Assembly: GCA_007570785.1 (NCBI GenBank)
Contig: ML661885.1
Span: 13,858,915-13,922,914, forward strand
DNA length: 64,000 nucleotides
Direction: 5' to 3'
From: Antilocapra americana
Lineage: Eukaryota; Chordata; Mammalia; Artiodactyla; Antilocapridae
Below are positions 33,371 through 44,832 of the stretch, in pieces. Positions within the stretch are counted from its first letter, which is position 1. Each line of letters starts with the position of its first letter. Below the pieces are notes generated by a model. That model saw only the letters and a program-made list of their open reading frames with translations, was not told where the DNA came from and ran no database searches. The translations under genes were made by a program, and so were the position numbers.

Positions 33371-33772
33371 AAGCTGAGCACCAAAGAATTGATGCTTTTG
33401 AACTGTGGTGTTGGAGAAGACTCTTGAGAGTCCCTTGGACTGCTAGGAGATTCAACAAGTCAGTTCTTCTAAAGGAAATCAGTCCTGAATATTCATTGGA
33501 AGGACTGATGCTGAAGCTGAAACTCCAATACTTTGGCCACCTGATGTGAAGAACTGACTAACTGGAAAAGACCCTGATGCTGGGAAAGATTGAAGGCAGG
33601 ATGAGAGGGGGATGACAGAGGATGATATGGTTGGATGGCAATACCGACTCAATGGATATGAGTTTGAATAAGTTCCAGGAGTTGGTGATGGACAGGGAAG
33701 CCTGGCATGCTGCAGTTCATAGGGTCACAAAGTCAGACATGACTGACTAACTGAACTGAACTGAATTGGTAC

Positions 33773-34799
33773 CTAGGTGAACGGAAAGCTAATCTTGCAA
33801 CTAGGACACAAGCATCCTTATGTTTCTTGCTCATAGCACTAAATCTACACAGAGAATCTGGAAATAGAATTATGCATCTGAACTTATACCCTTAGACAGG
33901 AGTATGCCCTTAACCACTGAAGATGGATTTGAACCGTCTGCCCCATTAACTAGATTTCGCATCGTGTGAGGTAGTGATAGTAAAACTATCTTTAGAAAAA
34001 TATTCCTCATGTTGGCCATTACCAATCTATTTGTGGAAAATATGTAGTTTAAGTGCAATTTTAAAATGTAATATTTTTTCCAAGAACTAGAGATGTTAAT
34101 TCAAACCATGTGTGAAATTGGAGAGAAATGAAACTCCAATCTGACCCAATCAAAAAAAGTCTCTGAGTTTTCACAAGATAATTAACCAACTGTTTTAACA
34201 TTGCCACTAGTAGAATACCTTTTGTTTGGTTTTAGTTTAGTTTTTCGTGCATGTGTGTGTTTTGAAAGATTTTGAATGTGCTTCTAGAATCTGGCTGAGT
34301 TCAGCAGTTCAAAATCCACCTTCATCATCCATTCCTTTTCTTTTTAAAACTCCCTTTTCACATTACCTCTCTCACTATACTACACTGCATTTCTTACTAT
34401 ACTGCATTAGTTCTGGGAAAACAGATTTGATTCTAAACTTTGTCTAGTGATTTAACAGGAAAAAAGTTGAAATTGGTAGCTGAAATTGAGATAGATTTTT
34501 ATATTAACAGAAAATCAGAGTGACTAATAAAATACTTTGTTAAAAATAACTATTAGTTAAAAATGCAAAATTGGGCTTAATCTTGGAATATGCTAGAGAC
34601 AAAATGATCCTTTTGTCTCTTGATATCTAGTGACAGTAAAAATGTTAGCATTAGGAACTTATTTTTTTAGGGAATGATATTTTAGGCTCTATTTTCTAGA
34701 TGTGTATTTTGCTTTAAGATTTTTCTTGTTATCACAGATCATTCTAAACTTTTCAGAACTTAAGAAGCATGTCAGTCGTATAGGTCATTTTGCAATCAT
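33773..34799. other. single-copy DNA, no gene seen
   Basis: No young repeat or exon. 'gcccttaaccactgaagatg' and 'gatttgaaccgtctgcc' at about 33905-33942 may be the tip of an antisense MIR. Confidence 0.4.
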
Positions 34800-34809
34800 A
34801 ACCTCCATT

Positions 34810-35031
34810 GTGTGCTGTGCTAGGTTGCTTCAGTCATGTGTGACTCTTCCCAACCCTATGGACTGCAGCTTGCCAGGCTCCTCTGTCCATAGGATTCTCC
34901 AGACAAGAATACTGGAGTGAGTTGCCATACTCTCCTCCAGGGGATCTTCCTGACCCAGGGATCGAACCCACATCTCCTGCAGCTCCTGCACTGCAGGCAG
35001 ATTCTTTACCACTGAGCCACCAGGGAAGCCC
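34810..35031 (-). mobile_element. Bov-tA SINE
   Basis: Antisense body, antisense B box 'cagggatcgaaccca' intact, head 'ccactgagccaccagggaag'. It carries a small 'agctcctgc' duplication near the head. TSD 'aacctccatt' (34800-34809) against 'aacctcaatt' (35032-35041). Confidence 0.95.
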
Positions 35032-35041
35032 AACCTCAATT

Positions 35042-35740
35042 CTACTCCCATTAAAATCATTTGCTCTCAGACACACTATGAGAATACAGTTGAATCAAAC
35101 AGGTAATCAGTCTCAGACAGAAGGCCTGAATTTTTTTTACTTCTTCCTCTATAAAACGCAGTAGCCCTGTTTATCTTTAGTCACTCACTGACTACTAGGC
35201 TCTCCATTTCTTTGGGGTTTTCAACTTCCTCAGCTTTCAACCATCTAAAGTATCTTGCCTTAAATTATTGCTAAATGACTAGTGGTCATCATGCCCAATC
35301 CATTCTTTAAAAAGTCTGAAATAGAAGCAACTGCAAAGACTGCAAAAAAAATCCAGAAGAACCTCTTGAAAAGTCTCCTCTGTATGTGCTCCATGAATTA
35401 TATGGCATTTCATCTTTTCACAAGAGCTAGTTCACATGAATGACATCATCACATAGTAGAAGAACTATTCCCAGTTGCCCACACTTCTAGATTATTCAGA
35501 TTAATCTGACTTTTTCAACTTGCATTTATGGGAAAAGTTCTAACTAACTACATTGAATTAAACTGTAGTAATTCATAGCTCTTTAATGTTAATGTGTACA
35601 AAAGGATCTACAAAGATTCCCACAGAGGACCTCACCAGGGTAGAGACTGCAGTTTGTAGCTACTGGATTCTCTATAAAGTTATAACCACAAGTGCATAAA
35701 TTAAATTAGAATTACATTTCTCAAATGCTTTTTTAACTTT
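35042..35740. other. single-copy DNA, no gene seen
   Basis: No repeat or exon recognised. Confidence 0.45.
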
Positions 35741-35744
35741 CTTA

Positions 35745-36420
35745 AAATGATTTTTGAAGTAAGAAAAGATCATGAACTAAAAATATGCAAAAGAAGAAAT
35801 GACAACAGGCAATAAATAGGAAAAATCTTCATTTGCATTAATCATCAGAGAAATGTACACTATAATACTATTAGCACCCATTTGGGAAGAATCTAAACCA
35901 TATTTTTAATGTGATGAGGGTACAGTAAAATTACAGATATTTTTGTTTACTGATTATGGGGATAAAAACTAATATTCTGGAAAATAATTTGGCACTGTGT
36001 TGTAGTAACTTTCAAAGGGTACATGATTTTAGATCTAATAATCACACACCTGTCTTAATTCCTAACATATCAATTAGCATAATAACAACCAAAATATCCA
36101 AAACTAGAGAAATATTTTAAAATTTGGATTAAATATCATGCTGTCATTTACAGTTATATCTTCTGAGAGTATTTAATTATGTGAAATAGTGTTTAAATAT
36201 AAAGAATATATGAGCAGAAAATAAAACCACAATCTGAGACAAATCTATAAATTATTTATGCACACAGACATATACCCAACACCAGAAAGGAACAGATGAA
36301 ACACCAATCTGGTTATGGGTTTATGAGAAAGATTTTTGTTTATTTTTCCAAATTTTCTTTTTATTTTTTCCTCTTATAATCCGGATTCTTTTTTAAAACT
36401 GTTTGCAAACATTTTTACCT
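35745..36420 (+). mobile_element. old L1 3' end
   Basis: 'aaatcttcatttgcattaat', 'catcagagaaatgtacacta', 'ataatttggcactgtgttgt' and 'ttaaatatcatgctgtcatt' follow the ORF2 C-terminus and 3' UTR order of ancient mammalian L1. Heavily mutated, no open frame. Confidence 0.6.
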
Positions 36421-36847
36421 TTTACCAGAAATGACAGTAATTGTAAGTTTCCTCTAGAAAACTATCAATTGATAGAATGGAAACATCTTTACAAATTACC
36501 TTCTCTGATTTATGAAGTTTTTAGTCTTCCAAAATCAAGACATAATTGATGTTTCACCAACAATTAGCAGATGCACTTAGAGTATTTTATCTTAAGTCAT
36601 GTATATGAGTTTGACTCATTTCATCTCAATTATAGGCTCCCATTCAGTTGAAGCTAAAATCAGTACTTGGAAACGGTAAACTCTGAAAGTCAAAAGTGTG
36701 CACACTGCACTTTTCAGAGTAGGGATAAATGCCTTGTTCCAGCTGTATTTATTGATACTTTAGTTTTAAAAGTACAAGAGAGACTAGAAGATATAAATTA
36801 AAAGGTGCCTTTAAGAATGAAAATAGCAGAAAACTTTAAAAGCTTGT

Positions 36848-36897
36848 ATCAGTGGTATTCAAATGTGGTTACACATTCGAATCACCTCAGAACTTTC
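36848..36897 (+). mobile_element. MER5-like hAT fragment
   Basis: 'tatcagtggtattcaaatgt' and 'cgaatcacctcagaactttc' resemble the 5' end of MER5A/B (CAGTGGTTCTCAA ... GAATCACCTGG-AACTT). Cut short by the L1 insertion to the right. Confidence 0.5.
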
Positions 36898-36915
36898 AAA
36901 ACTACTGATATTCAG

Positions 36916-38340
36916 AAAAAGAAATAAAAGGAATCCAGATTGGAAAAAAAGTAGTAAAACTCTCACTGTTTGTAGATGATATGATACTATACATAGAAAA
37001 CCCAAAAGAAACTATCAGAAAATTACTAGAGCTAATCAGTGAATTCAGCAGTCGCAGGATACAAGGTCAATACACAGAAATCACTTGCATTCTTATATGC
37101 AAATAACGAAAAATCAGAAAGAGAAATTAAGGAATCAATCCCATTCACCACTGAAACAAAAGGAACAAAACACCTGGGACTAAACCTACCTAAGACAAAA
37201 GAATGGTATGCAGAAAATTATAAGACACTGATGAAAGGAATCAGGTGATATAAACAGATTGAGAGAATGCCATGCTCCTGGGTAGGAAGAATCAATATTG
37301 TGAAAATGACTATACTACCAAATGAAACCTATAGATTCAACATGATCCCTATCAAATTATCAATGGCATTTTTCACAGAACTAGAACAAAAAATTTCACA
37401 ATTCGTGTGGAAACACAAAAGACCCTGAGTAGTCAAAGCAGTCTTGAGAAAGAAGAATGGAGCTGGAGGAATCAATCTTCCTGACTTAAGACTATACTAC
37501 AAAGCTACAGTCATCAAGGCAGTATGGCACAAAAACAGAAATACAGACCAATGGAACAAGATAGAGAGTCCAGAGATAAACCCATGCACCTATGGGTACC
37601 TTATTTTTGACAAAGAAGGCAAGAATATACAATGGGGCAAAGATGGCATCTTCAATAAGTGGTGTTAGGAAAACTAGACAGCTACATGCAAAAGAATGAA
37701 CTTAGAATACTTCCTAATGCCATACACAAATATAAACTCAAAATGGATTAAAGACCTAAATGTGAGACCAGAAACTATAAAATTCTTAGAGAAAAACATA
37801 GGCAGAACACTCAATGACATAATCAAAGCAAGATCCTCTATGACCCACCTCCTAGAGAAATGGAAATAATAAAAAAAAAACAAGTGGGACCTGATTAAAC
37901 TTAAAAGCTTTTACACAGCAAAGAAACTACAAACAAGGTGAAAAGACAACCCTCAGAATGGGAGAAAATAATAGCAAAGGAAACAACCAACAAAGAATTA
38001 ATTTCCAAAATACACAAGCAGCTCATACAACTCAATATGAATAAAACAAACAACCCAGTCAAAAAGTGGGGAAAAGACTTAAACAGACATTTCTCCAAAG
38101 AAGACACACAGATGGCTAACAAACACATGAAAAGTTGCTTAACATCACTCATTATTAGAGAAATGCAAATCAAAACTACAATGAGAAACCACCTCACATC
38201 AGTCAGAATGGCCATCATCAAAAAGTCTACACACAATAAATGCTGGAGAGGGTGTGGAGAAAAGGGAACCCTCCTGCACTGCTGGTGGGAATGTAAATTG
38301 ATACAACCACTATGGAAGACGGTATGGAGATTCCTTTAAA
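36916..38340 (+). pseudogene. L1 ORF2 C-terminal half remnant
   Basis: Frames give [17 protein letters not shown] (motif C, FADD reads FVDD, catalytic Asps kept), [19 protein letters not shown], and near the end [19 protein letters not shown] (Cys-rich C-terminal domain, C-x3-C-x7-H-x4-C). One-base indels near 37050 and 37245, a stop near 37668 and others split it into at least four frames. The endonuclease and RT fingers are absent through 5' truncation. Confidence 0.88.
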
Positions 38341-39038
38341 AACTAGGAATAAAACCACCATATGACCCAGCAATCCCACTCCTAGGCATATACCCTGAGG
38401 CAACCAAAACTGAAAAAGACACATGTACCCCAATGTTCACTGTAGCTCTACTTACAATAGCTAGAACATGGAAGCAATGTAGATGTCCACCAACAGATGA
38501 ATGGATAAAGAAGCTGTGGTACATATATACAATGAAATACAACTGAGCCATAAAAGGAACACATTTGAGTCAGTTCTAATGAGGTAGACAAACCTAGAGC
38601 CTATTATACAGAGTGAAGTAAGTCAGAAAGAGAAATACAAATATCATATACTGATGCATATATATGGAATCTAGAAAGATGGTACTGATGAATTTATTTG
38701 CAGGGCAGCAGCAGAGAGGCAGACATAGAGAACAGACCTATGGACATGGGGGGAGGGGAGGAGGGAGAGGGTGAGATGTATGAAGAGAGTAACATGGAAA
38801 TTTACAATACCATATGTAAAATAGATAGCCGATGGGAATTTGCTGTATGACTCAGGGAACTCAAACAGTGGCTCTGTGACCATCTAGAAGGGTGGGATGA
38901 TGTGGGAGATGGGAGGAGGGTTCAGGAGGGAGGGGACACAGATGTACCTATGGATGATTCTTGTTGATGTATGACAGAAAATCAGAAAATTCTACAAAGC
39001 AATTATCCTTCAATTTAAAAAGTAAACAAAGTGGAAAA
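36916..39038 (+). mobile_element. L1 LINE, 5'-truncated within ORF2
   Basis: Begins inside the RT domain just before the catalytic FxDD motif, runs through the ORF2 C-terminus and the whole 3' UTR, and ends 'attatccttcaatttaaaaa'. A decayed TSD is likely: 'aaactactgatattcag' on the left (36898-36915) and 'aaacctactaataatattcag' on the right (39039-39059). More complete in ORF2 between 37.7 and 38.1 kb than the copy at 3.9-8.9 kb, which makes it a useful reference for that copy's deletion. Confidence 0.9.
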
Positions 39039-39059
39039 AAACCTACTAATAATATTCAG

Positions 39060-39440
39060 GTCAAATTCTGACTTATTTGGTCTAAGATGGCCCATGGACT
39101 TTGGAATTTTTTTTTAAGTTTCTCAGGAGACCAGTGTTAAGAATCAAATTCATACTTCCTGACACTTTCAATATTCATTATCTGAACAGAAATTCACTAA
39201 CTCTTTGTCTTTTCATTTAAACCTTCAGTATTAATCCTAAGGACTTCTTACAGCCCTTCACATGACTAGAGTTTGCTTTCTTTTGTCATTAGTCATATTC
39301 CATTAACCACCAAGAACTGTTGAATCTATTACTAAAGAAAGCTGTTAGGTATTGCATTGCTTCAAATATAACTACCTGTAAGCTCCTTTAGTCAACTCAA
39401 AATGTGTTCAGTTCTTGGTGACTGACTAGGTATGGATGAT
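39060..39440. other. single-copy DNA, no gene seen
   Basis: No repeat or exon recognised. Confidence 0.45.
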
Positions 39441-39444
39441 GAAG

Positions 39445-39615
39445 AAGAAAGTGGTAGAAAGGAGGACTCTAAAGTTGAGAGCCTGAGCAACTAGGTAATG
39501 AGGGGAGTAACACTTAAAGAGAACTGGAGGAGACACAGGCTTGGAGGAAAATCTCCTGAGTCCAACTTTGTACATAGTTGAGTTTGAAGAGCTATTATGA
39601 CATCAAAATAAAGAT
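39445..39615 (-). mobile_element. L2 LINE fragment, antisense
   Basis: 'gaactggaggagacacaggc', 'ttggaggaaaatctcctgag' and 'tacatagttgagtttgaaga' match the antisense L2 order seen also at 27.4-27.6 kb ('acctgttgagtctaaaatg'). Confidence 0.5.
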
Positions 39616-39619
39616 GTTT

Positions 39620-41270
39620 AATGAAGCAACTGTATAATGTATACAAAGCACAGAGGCAAGAAGAAAATGGATAAAGGGATTATTGAAGAATGGAACATTG
39701 GTAGATAAGTAACGAAAACCCACTCACACACACATACACATAAACACACACATGAGGGGCAAGAGAGTGTTATTAAAATGATGACTATGGTCTCTAAACC
39801 TAGATAGAGAAGGATGAGAAGATGAGAAGAGACTAGTGTGTAGAAAGACACTGGAATCAACAGATTGGTTTATAAACTTCGAAAAAGTATTTGAGGCAAA
39901 TTAATAAATGCAATCAGGTAAAACAAAAATAAAGCAGAGAGAGAAAGACTCACGATTAGCACTGCTAAATCATTTCTCACCTCAGATGTGGCATTATTTT
40001 CTTCTTGACACTGTTACACTGGTTTTTCTCATGCCTATCATGGTTGTGGGGATCATAGATACAGCCATGGAGAGTGTTGGCACACTTCTCTACTTCTATA
40101 TGCTTTCCAGATGTGTTCACTTAGCATCTAAATAATGTTATGTCAGTCAAATGTTCACTTACCATTGCTTATTTGAAAACTAGGCTGTTATTAGCAAGAC
40201 TGGTTTCTAATCCTGGTTCTGTCACCAAAAGTTAATGGTGATCCTATCATTTGTAAAATTGCTAAATTGATATCTCAGTGGTATCCTCCAACTTTAAGAT
40301 TCCAAAACAATGACTTTATGTGATAAGCTTGTCTCATACTCTTATATTCACAGAGATATTCTGGGGAGGAGGGGCAGAGCTTTAAAAACTTTTCCTACTT
40401 CAGGCTTAGTAAGAGACCATCCACGTTTCTCTGACATAGCCTGGGACTTCTCCCAATGTTTTCCCATGCTCATTATGGCATGCCTTCACTTTATACCTCA
40501 ATTCTTATTAACTGAAATTTGCTGGAGAAATCTCAAAAATCTTACACTACGTGACTAAATACTTACATGCACTTCTCAGGTCCTTAACTGTAACTTCTGC
40601 TTTCAGCTTTTGGCAAGTCTCTTCCTGACTCAATTTCCTCTCTTTTCATATCTATACGGGCTTTCAAACCATTTTCAACAATTTTATCTTTAAGTTTTGT
40701 CATACTGGGCTTTTTTTAACTCCCCAAATTGGCCACATTGATCTTCATTCTCTTCAGCAACACAGAATTCTAAAACATCTACGAATGTGCCTTGACTCTC
40801 ATGTCTTCATATTAACCTTGGTCTATACAGGTTTGTTATTTATACTTTTATTTATGCTTCAAATGAATTTTCTTTAACATTGTTGACTTTTCAAATATAA
40901 ATATTCTTTTTAAAAGCTTTTTCTTTGTCCTTTCTTATTTTCTTCGTATTCATATTAAACACTGTGCTATTCATGGTACCCTGAGAATAGAGATTAGTTA
41001 CAGGCTATTTGTCCCTCCAACACTGTTGTTAATTTATTTTTATATTCCTGGTCAAAAGTCTTCTCGTTTGTCTAATTAATTTCAGTCATATTTTTTTCTG
41101 ATTATGTAAAAGTAACTTTCAATTTATATATCTGATATCTGGATTTTGGTAAATAAATTAATCCCACAATTAACCCTGTTCCAATTTTGCAAGTATGTTC
41201 CATATTATCAGCATTTGAAATTAGAGAAGTGTCTCCTAAGGTTTTCAAAATAGAGTCAGTTTCCTTCAAT
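39620..41270. other. single-copy DNA with a short CA repeat
   Basis: An imperfect (CA)n lies at about 39720-39753. A sense MIR trace may lie at 40185-40300 ('gactggtttctaatcctggt', 'tctgtcaccaaaagttaatg'). 40.7-41.25 kb is T-rich and may belong to the old antisense L1 to its right. No exon. Confidence 0.4.
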
Positions 41271-41278
41271 GGCTAATT

Positions 41279-41800
41279 TTTGTCACCTCCTTCATCTATT
41301 CATTAAACTATTCATCCAAAACATATCTGAGCATTTTTTTGCTTTCTTCTCTGCAATCACCCTCTGTGTTTTTTCAGTCTTACTTCATTGAGGCTTTTGA
41401 AAGCTAAGTTGGAGATCTCTCTTGGTGAATGTCACATTGCCCTTGAAAATAGGTGGGTTATTTTCATATATCTTTTGATATTGATTTCTAACATAGTTCC
41501 ACAGTCATAACAGACTCTGTAGGATTTCAATATCTTTAGACCATGAAATTTTTGCACTTTATCTTACTTCCCTGGATATATTCCATTGTCTCCTAGTTTA
41601 CAGTCTATAGGAACCTGAATAGAATTCATATTCTACTGTTGTGTGAAAACTGCATAAATCTTAATTATGTTGAATTGCTTCACTGTGCTTTTCAGGTCTA
41701 ATATATCTTTCTACTTCTCTGTATATTCATTCTATTAATTTTTGAGAGTTTGATAATGAAACTCCAGCTAAAAATCTTTATCTACATAAAAAACATTGTA
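41279..41800 (-). mobile_element. old L1 ORF2 fragment, antisense
   Basis: 'ttgatttctaacatagttcc', 'agactctgtaggatttcaat', 'aatagaattcatattctact' and 'attaatttttgagagtttga' are the reverse complement of the ORF2 endonuclease-to-linker region of old L1. Many indels. Confidence 0.6.
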
Positions 41801-42159
41801 ATATGTAGTACAACTATATGTAACCTTGTTCTGTATTTTCCAAGTCTCCTGTAAATGTGTTATCATACTTTCATAATTTAAAAAAATCTTTAAAGTATTT
41901 GAGCATTTTTCATACCCAGAATCTGTGATACAAAGAAAATTAAATGTTTTACACATTCTCCAGGCACTCAGTCTAGAATGAGGAGACATATGTGAAAATA
42001 ATACATACATAATACATACAAAAATAATTACAACGTGTGGCAAAGCCAAACCACCAAATGTGATTCTTGACAGTGGCATCCTAAGGAACTTTATAAGAAA
42101 CAGTCCCATCTCCATGACCTTTCTTAGATCAAGTATGTCAAAATATTAGGTATTTGCCC

Positions 42160-42225
42160 TGAATATCAGGAGTTGTTTGAAGTTCCCAGGTGACTCAAAA
42201 ATGCGGCTTGAGTTGTGCACACTTG
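42160..42225 (-). mobile_element. possible MER5-like fragment
   Basis: Antisense 'gtttgaagttcccaggtgac' and 'tcaaaaatgcggcttgagtt' resemble MER5A read in reverse. Followed by an A-rich (A6-7C)n run at 42226-42256. Confidence 0.35.
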
Positions 42226-42269
42226 TAAAAAAAAAAACAAAAAAACAAAAAAACAAAGCAGAAAGCACT

Positions 42270-42690
42270 GATCTCTGCCTGGAATGAGGAGAAGAGAAAG
42301 TATAGCATTTTACGGAGGCCAGCAGTGAATGGTGAGGACAGCACATTGGGCTGGGCACAGTTGAGGGGAAGCATTCAGGTAAGCAGAAGAACAAACACAA
42401 ACTCAAGGCAGGAAAGAGTATAACACACAGGTCAGCGTAGCTGGACGATGATGTGAATGAGGTGGTGAGGAGAAGACAATCATCCAAAGGTTGCACGTAA
42501 GTGGATTGTGAAAGGCTTCCAGAAGTTCACACTTTGTCCTACAGAAAGGAAAACCATTGTGGAATCTTCTTCCCTAACGCAGGGTTAGCCACCATGGCCA
42601 ACACAGGACTGCGCCTAGGAGAAACTGATTCCATTGACTTAGAAGAGGCTCAGACAGCATTGCTTCAGCAAACACTCCAGCTCATCTGAT
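42270..42690 (-). mobile_element. L2 LINE, antisense
   Basis: 'agcattcaggtaagcagaag', 'aactcaaggcaggaaagagt', 'cagaagttcacactttgtcc' and 'tacagaaaggaaaaccattg' follow the antisense L2 order (GGCAGAG-AACAGC ... TTTATCC-AGGCAATGGGGAACCATT). The short frame at 42501-42689 is contained in it and is not taken as a gene. Confidence 0.55.
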
Positions 42691-42709
42691 GGCCCTGTTA
42701 GTTTGGGAA

Positions 42710-42914
42710 TGTGTGCTCAGTGACTAAGCTGTGTCTGACTCTGTGGCCCCACGGACTATAGTCCACCAGGCTCCTCTGTCCATGGGAATTCCCAGGCAAG
42801 AATACTGGAGTGACTTGCCATTTCCTTCTCTAGGGGATCTTTCCAACCAGGGATCAAACCATGTCTCCTACATTGGCAGGCAGATTCTTTACCACTAAGC
42901 TACCAGGGAAGCCC
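42710..42914 (-). mobile_element. Bov-tA SINE
   Basis: Antisense body and head ('ttaccactaagctaccaggg'). TSD 'gttagtttgggaa' (42697-42709) against 'gtgagtttaggaa' (42915-42927), two mismatches. Confidence 0.94.
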
Positions 42915-42927
42915 GTGAGTTTAGGAA

Positions 42928-43270
42928 ATACTAACTTAAAACAATGTCTAGGGGATGGGAGAGTACCTCTAGGGCCATTGAAATCTTAGGCCAGAAATTA
43001 AATTGGAAGTTTGGATTCTGTGTTAATCACATCATCTGAAGAAATCTAGAGCATAGGAAGAAGGAGAATATGCAAGTAAAAGAACTGGCAGTAAATATGA
43101 TATAGACTAGCAATGTCCAATAGAAACACAATGTGAGCATATGATTTCAAGTTTTTGTGTAATCTTAGGTAATTTGAAAGTTTTCTAATTCCCTCATTTT
43201 TTCAAAGACAGATTTAGTAGTGTATTTTATTGAACCTAATATACCCAAAATACTGTTATTTCAACATATA
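42928..43270. other. single-copy DNA, no gene seen
   Basis: No repeat or exon recognised. Confidence 0.45.
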
Positions 43271-43318
43271 ATCAATATCAATCTTAACTGAAATCAACCC
43301 TGAGCATGCATTCCTTGA

Positions 43319-43681
43319 AGCATCAGGGTCTCTTCCAGTGAGTTGGCTCTTTGCATCAGGTGGTCAAAGGATTAGAACTTCAGCTTCAGCATCAGCCCTT
43401 CCAATGAATATTCAGGACAGATTTTCTTTAGGATTGACTAGTTTGATCTCCTTGCTGTCCAAGGGACTCTCAAGAGTCTTCTCCAGCATCACAATTTGAA
43501 AGCACCAATTTTTTGGCATTCATCCCTCTTTAAGGTCCAACTCTCACAACTGTACATGATTACTAGAAAAATCATAGCTTTGACTATATGAACCTTTGTT
43601 GGCAAAGTGATGTCTCTGCTTTTTAAAATGCTATCTAGGTTTATCACACCTTTCTTTCCAAGTGAGGATTTACCATATAGC
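43319..43681 (-). mobile_element. BovB LINE fragment, antisense
   Basis: Antisense BovB from 'tgatgtctctgctttttaaa' through 'agggactctcaagagtcttc' to 'agttggctctttgcatcagg'. Both ends are missing, including the 3' tail. Its left edge abuts a 45-bp sense BovB scrap (43272-43318). Confidence 0.88.
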
Positions 43682-43796
43682 AAATACTGCTAACCAAGCC
43701 AGCTATCTACTAGACTATTTCAGATGGGCTACTGATAGTAGAATCTGTCACAAATAAACAGAAGAATAGCATGCTAGGTATTAAAACATGGGTTAT

Positions 43797-44102
43797 GTCA
43801 TGGAGTCAATCTTAAGGGAAATCAACCCTGAATACTCACTGGAAGGACTGATGCTGAAGCTGAAACTCAAATATTTTGGTCATCTGATGTAAACAGCTGG
43901 CTCATTGGAAAAGTCTGTGATGCTGGGAAAGATTGAAGGAGAAGAAGGCATCAGAGGATGAGATGGCTAGATGGCATCACTGATGCAATGTACATGAACT
44001 TGGGCAAACTTTGGGAGATGGTGAGGGACAGAGTGGCTTGGGTTGATGCAGTCCATGGGGTCACAAAGAGCTGGACATGACTAGGCCACTGAACAATAAC
44101 AA
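43797..44102 (+). mobile_element. BovB LINE 3' end, 5'-truncated
   Basis: Sense, from 'gtcaatcttaagggaaatca' to 'ggccactgaacaataacaac'. The same region of BovB is present inverted 115 bp to the left. TSD not clear. Confidence 0.9.
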
Positions 44103-44156
44103 CAGTATGTTATAGAGGGGGATGATTAATCCACGGTACCAGTAGAGTTCTCATTC

Positions 44157-44195
44157 TTCACCTTGGGTATTTTGTTGTCGTTCACCTTGGGTATT
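44157..44195. repeat. 15-bp direct repeat around a 9-bp insert
   Basis: 'ttcaccttgggtatt' occurs at 44157-44171 and 44181-44195, separated by 'ttgttgtcg'. The spacer resembles the reverse complement of the CAACAACAA-type tail of Bov SINE/BovB elements, so this may be a TSD around a nearly empty insertion. A partial tandem duplication of 24 bp explains it equally well. Confidence 0.6.
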
Positions 44196-44245
44196 GCACA
44201 CCAAAATTGTTTTTATTATACTTTAAACAGTATAGACATATTTTA

Positions 44246-44478
44246 CACTTGGCCACCTCATGCAAAGAGTTGACTCATTGGAAAAGACCCTGATGCTGGG
44301 AAGGATTGGGGGCAGGAGGAAGGGGAAGACAGAGGATGTAATGGCTGGATGGCATCACCGACTTGATGGACATGGGTTTGGGTGGACTCTGGGAGTTGGT
44401 GATGGACAGGGAGGCCTGGCATGCTGCGGTTCATGGGGTCGCAAAGAGTCTGACGCGACTGAGCGACTGAACTGATAC
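44246..44478 (+). mobile_element. BovB LINE 3' end, 5'-truncated
   Basis: Sense, 'acttggccacctcatgcaaa' to 'gcgactgagcgactgaactg'. It is the least diverged BovB in the window (intact 'tgatggacagggaggcctgg'), so probably the youngest of the cluster. Confidence 0.93.
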
Positions 44479-44620
44479 TGATTTGCATATATGATCCTTT
44501 TCATAATAAAAATAACTTTAAAAATGAGATGCAGGGATAATAGCACATAATTCTTCTGTTTGCTTTCCTAGTATGCATTATGAAGATGATGGTTAATTAT
44601 GAGAAACCATAGTGAATGAC

Positions 44621-44832
44621 AGGCTTCCCTGGTGGTTCAGAGGTTAAAACCATCTGCTTCCAATGCGGGAGACCTGGGTTCGATCCCTGGGTCAGGAAGA
44701 TCCCCTGGGGAAGGAAATGGCAACCCACTCCAGTGTTCTTGCCTGGAGAATCCCATGGACGGAGGAGCCTGGTAGGATACAGTCCATGGGGTCGCAAAGA
44801 GTCGGACACGACTGAGCGACTTCACTTTCTTT
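44621..44832 (+). mobile_element. Bov-tA SINE, best-preserved copy
   Basis: Head 'aggcttccctggtggttcag' with A box close to consensus, and B box 'ggttcgatccc' intact at 44677-44687, so internal pol III promoter elements remain. The Bov-A body has intact CpG sites ('gggtcgcaaagagtcggaca', 'cgactgagcgacttc'), which argues for a recent insertion. Exact 13-bp TSD 'catagtgaatgac' at 44608-44620 and 44833-44845. Confidence 0.97.

Larger units (their letters stand above)
31426..33763 (+). mobile_element. BovB LINE with inverted 5' part (twin-primed)
   Basis: Two BovB pieces lie head to head. Bases 31426-32197 are antisense and cover the end of the endonuclease domain and the following linker. Bases from about 32200 are sense and cover the reverse transcriptase and 3' UTR to the 'ctgaactgaactgaa' tail. 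The outer left end (around 31431, reading antisense 'agaactatgccaaaaaaagt') is the BovB position that directly precedes the start of the sense piece ('tctacaaaaaagatcttcat'). That order, with an exact 9-bp outer TSD, fits the twin-priming mechanism of target-primed reverse transcription. A later inversion would not normally keep this relation. Confidence 0.9.

Noticed and set aside
37444..38339. Frames of 74 and 133 codons as genes
   Set aside because: L1 ORF2 C-terminus, already covered by the L1 entry.
42146..42496. 116-codon minus-strand frame
   Set aside because: Low-complexity, Phe/Ser-rich translation of an A-rich run and old L2.
42501..42689. Short open frame MDCERLPEVHTLSYRKEN as a possible exon
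   Set aside because: It lies in an antisense old L2, with no splice context and no known domain.
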